Assembly: GCA_013361525.1 (NCBI GenBank)
Contig: JABFXY010000151.1
Span: forward strand, 29,267-93,266
Origin: Polyangiaceae bacterium
GTDB lineage: Bacteria; Myxococcota_A; Polyangia; Polyangiales; Polyangiaceae
Length of the DNA stretch: 64,000 nucleotides
Reading direction: 5' to 3'
A program made the translations under genes and the position numbers. This document shows positions 58,242 through 64,000 of this stretch, in pieces (positions within the stretch are counted from its first letter, which is position 1; each line of letters opens with the position of its first letter). The notes under the pieces are model-generated. The model did not search any database and had not been told where the DNA came from. It saw only the letters and a program-made list of their open reading frames with translations.

Positions 58242-59156
58242 TCAAACGCGATCGCGGTGCATCACGAGGCGGGCGCTGCCAGCGACGTCGAGCTCCGCCA
58301 CGGCGCCGAGGACCAGGGGCTCGTTGCGATGCGCGTGTCCCGCGGGCAGGCCGGCGGCGAGCGGAATACCGAGGGACGCGAGCCGCTCGGTGAGCACGTC
58401 GTCGATTCGAACGCCGTCGGCGCCGGTATGGCAGTCGGTGAAGTCGCCGAGCACGATCCCTCGAACGGCGCGGAGATGGCCCCCGGCCATGAGCGTCGTG
58501 AGCATGCGGTCGATGCGGTAAGGCCGCTCGCCTACGTCCTCCAGAAAGAGGATCGCGCCTTCGGGAAGAACCAGCCGCCCCGAGGCGGCGCAGGCATGCA
58601 GGAGCGTGAGGTTGCCGCCGACGAGCGGGCCTTCGACATGACCCTTCGCGATGGGCTCGAGGCCGTCGAAGCGACGCGGCCGGGTCGGCTCCTCGACGGC
58701 GTCGATCCAAGCAGCGCGCCCGCGCGCATCGGCGCGACCGAGCGCGGTGAGGTGCGGGGCGTGAAGCGAAGCGACACCGACGCGCGCCGCCTCCACGTGA
58801 AGCGCCGTCACGTCGGAGAAGCCGACGATCCACTTCGGATCGGCCGCGAGTCGGTCCCAGGCAAGCTCGTGGCAATACCGGGAGGCCCCGTAACCACCGC
58901 GGGCCGCGATGATGGCGCGCACGTCAGGATCGGCGATCGCGGCGGCGAGCTCGTCGCGGCGTCGAGCGTCGTCACCGGCGAGGTAGCCGCGCCGCGAAAA
59001 AATCCCGCGGTCGAAACGCAGCCTGTACCGCTCGCGCAGAAAACCGAGACCGCGCCACCCGAGAGCGTGCTCGAACGGGCTCGAAGGGGCGACGACACAA
59101 ACGAGGTCCCCCGGCCGAACCGCCGGGGGAATCGTCAGACCTCGTGCAAACTGCAT
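58242..59156 (-). CDS. ldcA: LD-carboxypeptidase (peptidase S66)
   Basis: A 304-residue S66 peptidase that trims the terminal D-Ala from murein tetrapeptides during cell-wall recycling, in the cytoplasm. The nucleophile Ser114 is in GFSDVTALH; Glu is in FLEDVGERPYRID near residue 203; His is in AGHAHRNEPLVLG near 278. N-terminal AVRPGDLVCVVAPSSPF and ARGGYGASR are typical. The TPR protein gene is just upstream, with 9 bp between its stop and this start, so the two are probably co-transcribed. Confidence 0.93.
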   Translation of the reverse strand: MQFARGLTIPPAVRPGDLVCVVAPSSPFEHALGWRGLGFLRERYRLRFDRGIFSRRGYLAGDDARRRDELAAAIADPDVRAIIAARGGYGASRYCHELAWDRLAADPKWIVGFSDVTALHVEAARVGVASLHAPHLTALGRADARGRAAWIDAVEEPTRPRRFDGLEPIAKGHVEGPLVGGNLTLLHACAASGRLVLPEGAILFLEDVGERPYRIDRMLTTLMAGGHLRAVRGIVLGDFTDCHTGADGVRIDDVLTERLASLGIPLAAGLPAGHAHRNEPLVLGAVAELDVAGSARLVMHRDRV

Positions 59157-59165
59157 GACTGCCGA

Positions 59166-62100
59166 TCAAGTGTCGTCGTCGAGCAGCTCGTCGTCGGAGA
59201 CGTCCTGAATGTCTTCCTCCGCGGGCGGCGGAGCCGGACGCGACGGCGGCGGGCGAGACGGCGGCTTCGACGGGTTGCGAGGAGCGCCGGAAGCCGGCGC
59301 CGCCGAAGGTGCGCCGGAAACAGCTTGGTACCCCGATTGAGGATATGCCTGGTTGGGATACCCCTGATTGGGATTCACTTGATTGGGATATTCAGGCGCG
59401 GCGCCCGGGTACGCCTGATTCGGGTATTGCTGATTCGGGTTTTCTGACCCCTGATAGGCCTGGTTCGGATAGCCCTGCGGATGACCCTGCTGCGGATGAC
59501 CCTGCTGCGGATGACCCTGCTGCGGGTAACCTTGCTGGGGATAGCCCTGCTGCGGATAACCCTGCTGCGGATAACCCTGTTGCGGGTAACCCTGCTGGGG
59601 ATAGCCCTGTTGCGGGTACGGCTGCTGGGGATACCCCTGCTGCGGATAACCCTGTTGCGGGTAGCCCTGTTGGTAGGCGGCCTGGGCGTACGCCGGATCC
59701 GGGAACGCAGGCGCGGGTTGGCTCGGGTACGGCGGTTGAGCCGGCGGTTGCGACTCCGACTGCGGGTAACCCTGGGCACCGTAGCCCTGTTGGGGATAGG
59801 CCTGATTCGCATAGCCCTGGTTCGGGTACGCCTCCTGGCCATAGCCCGGCGCAGCTCCGCCCGACCAGGCTTGGCCATCGGCCGTGCCGTTGCCCATTGC
59901 ATCATGGCCACCGGCGGCGCCGTGACCGACACCGGCGTGACCACCCGCCCATTGTTGCTCCGCCCATGCACGAGCAGCAGCGGCGCGAGAGTCGGGGCTC
60001 AGCGCTTCGTGGGCGACAGGCTCTTCTCTGTCGCGTTCACCTTCGGCGAACCCCTCCGCGCCTAGCCCTTGCGCATCGACGTCACCGGCGTTGGTCGCCG
60101 TGGCCGCGAAGGCCGCGTCACCCGACGAGCCCTCGGCTGCCGGCGCGTCCGTCGCGGGACCAGAGGCGAACGGAACCTCGCGAAGCGCCGCCTCCGCGTC
60201 GTCGGAGTCTGCGGTCTCTTCGGGAATGCCCTTGAAGACGTCGGCACCACCGGACGCCTCCGACAGCGCGGCCACCACCGCCATCGACGAAAGGACCGCG
60301 TCAGGTTGCTCCGAGGCTCGCGGGGCTACGAGCGCGCCCGCGTTGGAGGCGATCGCCGCAGGGGGAATCGCGGCCATGACGAGCGGCGTCGGCTGCGTCT
60401 GCAGCTCGGCCGTTACGCCCCCCGTCGAGGCGTCGGAGATGTCGAAGCGCGCTGATGCCGAAGCGGGAGCGGCGCCTCGAACCGAGGAGGGAACCGATCG
60501 CTCCGGGATCGGCTGCCGCTGCGACGGGCGGTGGTCGAGCTTGTTCGTCTTGGCGCGGTCGAGCCCGGCAGTCGCCTCGGGGTCGTTCGCCTTCATGCGA
60601 AGCACGCGGCGCCACGCGTCGGCAGCCTCGCGCGCATCGCCGAGCTCTTCCTCCCACAGACGCGCGACCTTGCGCGCGAGCTCCGCGCGCTGTGCCGGAT
60701 CGCGTCCTCGCAGGATCTGGTCCTCGTAGAGCTGGATCATCCCGCGATGGTCGCCGAGCCTCTCGAGCAGGCCGGACAGCTCGTTCATGACCTCCTGGTC
60801 CGACGGGGACAGGTCGTGGAGCTTCTTCAGGTCCTGCGCCGCGCCGGCGAAGTCGTTCAGTTGGTCGCGGCGCAGGCGTGCCCGCCGCGCGAGCAGCTTG
60901 CGTACGAGGGGGCCGTCGAAGACCTCTTCCAGCGCTCGAGCGAGCGTCGCCTCGACGCGACCGAGATCGCCGACCTCCGCGCCGAGGTCATCGAGCGCGC
61001 CGAGCGTCGCGTCGTCCACGAAGGTGACGAGCGCGTCGCCGATCCACTCGAAGGCCTTGTCGACGTCGCCGAGCTCGCGGTGGGCGAGCGTCGCGGCGCG
61101 CCGCAAGAGCGCTGCGCGCGTGCGTCCGCCGTCGCGGGACCCCTGCCCGCCCGAGGCCAGCGCCTCGGCCAGGATGCGACGGAGCGATGTCGAGCCCGTG
61201 GGTGCGGCACCATCGGCGGCGGCCCGCTCATCGGCCTCCTTCGCGGAGTCGGTGAGCTTCTGGATCGTCTCTTCCTGAGCACCGCCGGCGAGCGCGAGCT
61301 CGAAGAAGCTCTTCGCGCGATCGTGTGCACCTCGCTCGACCGCGACCTGCGCCGCGCGCGCGAGCGCGTTGAGGCGTGCGGGCGGCGTCTTGCAGCGTCC
61401 GACCTGCCGCTCGTAGAGATCGACGACGTGGCCTGGTGCGCTCGTCAACGCCGCGAGGCGGGTGAGGAGCTCTTCCACGTCCTGCGGCGCGACGCTGGCG
61501 AGCGCGGCTTCACCGTGTTGCATCGCATCGAGCGAATCGGCGCCGGATTGGAGCATCACCTCCGACTGGCGGACGAGCTCCCGCGCGCGATCCATGCCCG
61601 AGTACTCGCGCGCGAGGATCTCGTGGGCCGCACCGAGCGCGTCGAGGTCTTTGCCACGAATGGCGATCTCTTCGAGCTTTTCGCCGAGCTCTTTGTCGGC
61701 CGCGCGGGCCTTCGCGAGCTCGAGCGCGACGCGCGCCGCGTCCTTCTCGCGGCCGATCTCTGCGAAGCGATCGAAGGCCTTGCGGTAGGCCTCGTTTCGC
61801 CGCGCGACAGGCGCGCTCTCGTACCATTCGATGAGCTTCGAGGCGACGATGCCTTTCCAACCGAGCTTGTCGCCCAGCTCGACGTACGCCTGACGACACG
61901 GGTCGTCGCCCTGATCGGCGTACTTCTCGAGCGCGCCGAGCGCCTCGTCGCCGCGGTTCAGCTTCTCTTCGAGGATCGACGCGAGCTTGCGCGTCATCGA
62001 CGCGGCCTCGGTGTCGTCGCCCTCGAACTCGATGAGGACGCCGAGGAGCTTCGACACGCGGTCCCACTGCTCTTCACGCTCGGAGAGCTTCAGGAGGCGC

Positions 62101-64000
62101 TCGGTGGCGTCGAGGTCGCCCGGGTCGGCCGTCAGGACGACGTCGAGCGCGCGAATCGCGAGCTTCGGATCGTCGAGGGGGCCTTCGTAGAGCTGTGCGA
62201 CACGCTGCGCGAGCTCGACGCGCTCGTCCCCCTCGGCGAGCTCGATCTCGCGCTCGAGGGCGTCCGCGGCGACCTTCTCCTCGCCGATCTTCTCGGCGAG
62301 GTCCGCGATCGCGTGGAGCGCGATGCGGTTTTTCGGATCCAAATCGCGGACGATGATCTCGTACTTTTCGATCGCCGCCTTCGGGTCGTCGAGCGGCTCG
62401 GCGATCAGATTTGCGCCGCGGAGCGACAGCTCGAGCTTGCGATCCTTGTCGGTGGTGACGGCGATGAGTCGGTGGATGAGATCCGCGTGCTCTTGGTGGT
62501 CGCCGCGCGAAGCCGCGTCGTCGACGAGCCAGGTGAGCGCTCGCTCGTTCTCGCCGTCGTTCAACACCAGCAGCATCGTCTCGCGCGCGCTCTCGGCGTC
62601 GCCGATCTCGCGCTGGATCTCCGCTGCCTTGAAGTGCGCGTTCGCGCGCTTGTCCTTGTCGACGAGCTTGGCGGCGCGCTCGATGAGGTAGCCGGGCAGC
62701 TCGGTGATGCGCTCGGTCGTGCGGAAGAGCACCTCGAGCTTGTCGGCGTGCGCGTCGTTTTGCGGATCGAGCTTCGATGCTTCGAGGAGCTTCTCGATCG
62801 CCCCTCCGGCGTCTTGCGCCTGCTCGAACAGCTCGGCCGCGCGCGCGAAGAGCTCTGCTCGTTGCGTCGGGGTCGCAGCGTCGCCGATGAGCTTCGAGCG
62901 CTGGTCGATCGCGTTCGCCGCGTCGAGGAAGCGCTTGGCTTCGACGTACGCCTGCTCCGCCTTCTCCCACAGCTTGGCGTCGCCGCCCGCGGCCTCGGCC
63001 GCCTCGGAGAACGCGTCGCCGGCGCCGCCGTGATCGCCCGCCTTCAAACGGAGCTCGGCGAGCTTCGTGAGGAGGTTTCCGCGCTGAGCCGCGTCCTCGA
63101 GGCTGGTGACGTTCTCCGCGATGACGCTCGCTGCCTGCTCGAACTGGCCGCCCTTCTCGAAGAGCTTCACCGCGGTCTGGATGGCCGTGTCGTCCGAAGG
63201 CGACAGCGCGGCGATGCGCGCCCAAGCCTCGGCGGCTGCCACCGGGTCCTTGCGCTTGACCTCTTGCAGCTGCGCGAGCTTCTTCTCGAGCGCGATCTTG
63301 TTCTCGACGTCGGGCGCGCTCATCGCCTCTTGCTCGAGGACGGTAGCGAGGTCGTCCCAGCGCTGCGCCTTCTCGAGCAGGCGGCGAAGCTGGTCGCGAG
63401 CGGCTTCGTCGGCGCGATCGAGCTGTACGATCTGCTTCGCGGCGGCGATCGCGGTGTCGAGGTCGCGCAGCTGCGTCTCGCAGATGCCGGCGACATCGCG
63501 GAGCTGCGCCTTGCGCGTCTCTGCCGCTTGCGAGACCACGCGCGACGCAGCGAGGAGCACGTCGCGGAGATCGGTGTACATGCGCTTCTGGCGCAGGTGC
63601 TCGTCGACCCACGCGAGCGCCTCGGCGTTTGCAGGGTCGAGCTTCAACGCCTCGCGGAACTTCTGCAGCGCGGTGGGCTTACGGCCCTTTTGTGCCTCCG
63701 CCTGAGCCTGATCGATGAGCGCGCGGACCTGGGCCTGGTCGGGCTCGTGGTAGCTGACGCCGCGACCTGCGGCCACGCCTGCCGGCTCGTCGTCGCTCTC
63801 GGGCTCGAGCTCGGGGAGGCTCGATCCACTCGGCGGAGCCGGCGGAATCGGAGCGGGCGCCGCTGCGGACGAAGCAGCACCGGGCCTCTCGGTCACGCCA
63901 GCGGCGGGCCCAGTCGGACCGGACGCTGCCGGCGCAGCCGCGTGCGGAGCAGAGGGCGCGGCAGCGTGCGGCGCGCTCGGGGCGGGCGCGAGCGCGGCCT
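59166..64000 (-). CDS. Giant TPR protein with GYPQQ tandem repeats, 5' end outside window
   Basis: The frame continues in phase past 63896 (a GTG) to the window edge, coding an Ala/Pro-rich segment, so the true start is outside. At least 1610 residues. An N-terminal Pro/Ala-rich region is followed by a long array of TPR-like helical hairpins (ALQKFREALKLDPANAEALA, AAEAWARIAALSPSDDTAI, AIEKYEIIVRDLDPKNRIAL), about residues 60-1130 from 63896. A region of Ser/Ala/Gly linker, a pentapeptide array (GYPQQ) and a Pro-rich tail ending in an acidic DDELLDDDT segment complete it. No signal peptide is visible. It is probably a large scaffold; the LD-carboxypeptidase gene follows it. Confidence 0.85.
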   Translation of the reverse strand, partial: AALAPAPSAPHAAAPSAPHAAAPAASGPTGPAAGVTERPGAASSAAAPAPIPPAPPSGSSLPELEPESDDEPAGVAAGRGVSYHEPDQAQVRALIDQAQAEAQKGRKPTALQKFREALKLDPANAEALAWVDEHLRQKRMYTDLRDVLLAASRVVSQAAETRKAQLRDVAGICETQLRDLDTAIAAAKQIVQLDRADEAARDQLRRLLEKAQRWDDLATVLEQEAMSAPDVENKIALEKKLAQLQEVKRKDPVAAAEAWARIAALSPSDDTAIQTAVKLFEKGGQFEQAASVIAENVTSLEDAAQRGNLLTKLAELRLKAGDHGGAGDAFSEAAEAAGGDAKLWEKAEQAYVEAKRFLDAANAIDQRSKLIGDAATPTQRAELFARAAELFEQAQDAGGAIEKLLEASKLDPQNDAHADKLEVLFRTTERITELPGYLIERAAKLVDKDKRANAHFKAAEIQREIGDAESARETMLLVLNDGENERALTWLVDDAASRGDHQEHADLIHRLIAVTTDKDRKLELSLRGANLIAEPLDDPKAAIEKYEIIVRDLDPKNRIALHAIADLAEKIGEEKVAADALEREIELAEGDERVELAQRVAQLYEGPLDDPKLAIRALDVVLTADPGDLDATERLLKLSEREEQWDRVSKLLGVLIEFEGDDTEAASMTRKLASILEEKLNRGDEALGALEKYADQGDDPCRQAYVELGDKLGWKGIVASKLIEWYESAPVARRNEAYRKAFDRFAEIGREKDAARVALELAKARAADKELGEKLEEIAIRGKDLDALGAAHEILAREYSGMDRARELVRQSEVMLQSGADSLDAMQHGEAALASVAPQDVEELLTRLAALTSAPGHVVDLYERQVGRCKTPPARLNALARAAQVAVERGAHDRAKSFFELALAGGAQEETIQKLTDSAKEADERAAADGAAPTGSTSLRRILAEALASGGQGSRDGGRTRAALLRRAATLAHRELGDVDKAFEWIGDALVTFVDDATLGALDDLGAEVGDLGRVEATLARALEEVFDGPLVRKLLARRARLRRDQLNDFAGAAQDLKKLHDLSPSDQEVMNELSGLLERLGDHRGMIQLYEDQILRGRDPAQRAELARKVARLWEEELGDAREAADAWRRVLRMKANDPEATAGLDRAKTNKLDHRPSQRQPIPERSVPSSVRGAAPASASARFDISDASTGGVTAELQTQPTPLVMAAIPPAAIASNAGALVAPRASEQPDAVLSSMAVVAALSEASGGADVFKGIPEETADSDDAEAALREVPFASGPATDAPAAEGSSGDAAFAATATNAGDVDAQGLGAEGFAEGERDREEPVAHEALSPDSRAAAARAWAEQQWAGGHAGVGHGAAGGHDAMGNGTADGQAWSGGAAPGYGQEAYPNQGYANQAYPQQGYGAQGYPQSESQPPAQPPYPSQPAPAFPDPAYAQAAYQQGYPQQGYPQQGYPQQPYPQQGYPQQGYPQQGYPQQGYPQQGYPQQGYPQQGHPQQGHPQQGHPQGYPNQAYQGSENPNQQYPNQAYPGAAPEYPNQVNPNQGYPNQAYPQSGYQAVSGAPSAAPASGAPRNPSKPPSRPPPSRPAPPPAEEDIQDVSDDELLDDDT
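59460..59680 (-). repeat. Tandem GYPQQ pentapeptide-coding repeat
   Basis: A 15-bp unit encoding Gly-Tyr-Pro-Gln-Gln is repeated about 14 times, with His replacing Tyr in three copies and one PYPQQ variant; similar degenerate units (NQAYP, NQGYP) flank it. The units are near identical, so the array probably expands and shrinks. Such Q/Y/G/P-rich tracts are typical of phase-separating or adhesive regions. Confidence 0.85.

Noticed and set aside
1..64000. CRISPR array, tRNA, rRNA, insertion sequence
   Set aside because: No regular direct repeats with spacers, no tRNA-like cloverleaf, no transposase and no rRNA sequence were recognised by eye; the only tandem repeats are coding (GYPQQ, Gly-rich).

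Overview
This 64 kb window is high-GC chromosomal DNA that most resembles a member of the Myxococcota (myxobacteria and relatives). The reasons are many secreted lipoproteins, a matrixin-type protease with a MYXO-CTERM-like tail (Cys patch, hydrophobic helix, poly-Arg), a eukaryotic-type Ser/Thr kinase paired with a TPR/PEGA-type protein, an FHA-type sigma-54 activator, IPT/TIG and IgGFc-binding-type surface proteins, and a very large IleRS. No tRNA, rRNA, CRISPR array or insertion sequence was recognised.

Layout. (1) 1-8.2 kb, minus strand: the translation genes rpsB and tsf, then a polysaccharide deacetylase, then a large Rhs protein whose C-terminal tip carries a deaminase-like motif pair (CSE and PCPQC), then an incomplete gene starting 8 bp after the rhs stop. 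A 467-bp region upstream of rpsB holds a good sigma-70-like promoter and several strong hairpins. (2) 8.3-13.3 kb, plus strand: three overlapping lipoprotein genes. (3) 13.4-20.6 kb, minus strand: a lipoprotein, a thioesterase and a type VI secretion (T6SS) cargo operon: muramidase, VgrG, RecF/SMC-like ATPase, two tandem EagR-like (DUF1795) chaperones and a prePAAR/PAAR protein. (4) 20.7-31.9 kb: an SDR-hydrolase fusion divergent from a LysR regulator, membrane proteins, a zinc-protease-like protein, and an alpha/beta hydrolase divergent from a MarR regulator with a perfect palindromic operator. (5) 32.1-34.7 kb: kinase and TPR/PEGA protein. (6) 34.8-41.9 kb, minus strand: a second T6SS island: VgrG, DUF4280 PAAR-like protein, an unfamiliar 677-aa protein, DUF2169 protein, a small membrane protein and the FHA/sigma-54 regulator. 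(7) 42-48.2 kb, minus strand: ileS, thiE, a small membrane protein without an ordinary start codon, a small lipoprotein and thiG. (8) 48.3-54.6 kb, plus strand: a secreted protein with a matrixin protease, a haloalkane dehalogenase with an ECF sigma factor, and a four-gene set around an intracellular trypsin-like protease with a zinc ribbon. (9) 54.7-64 kb: bioB, a single-domain response regulator, pilT, a SelW/Rdx-family selenoprotein with an in-frame TGA and a SECIS-like hairpin, a lipoprotein, an LD-carboxypeptidase and a giant TPR protein with Gly-Tyr-Pro-Gln-Gln repeats that runs off the window.

How the parts work together. The two vgrG islands have no sheath, baseplate or membrane-complex genes, so they look like cargo modules that depend on a T6SS apparatus elsewhere. 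The Rhs protein has the N-terminal style of myxobacterial Rhs toxins and may use the same machine. Five copies of an imperfect inverted repeat with related arms sit between genes. Two lie between convergent genes, and one overlaps the 5' end of thiE. The most striking single item is the selW-like gene at 57403-57618: a normal gene caller would end or discard it at the TGA codon.
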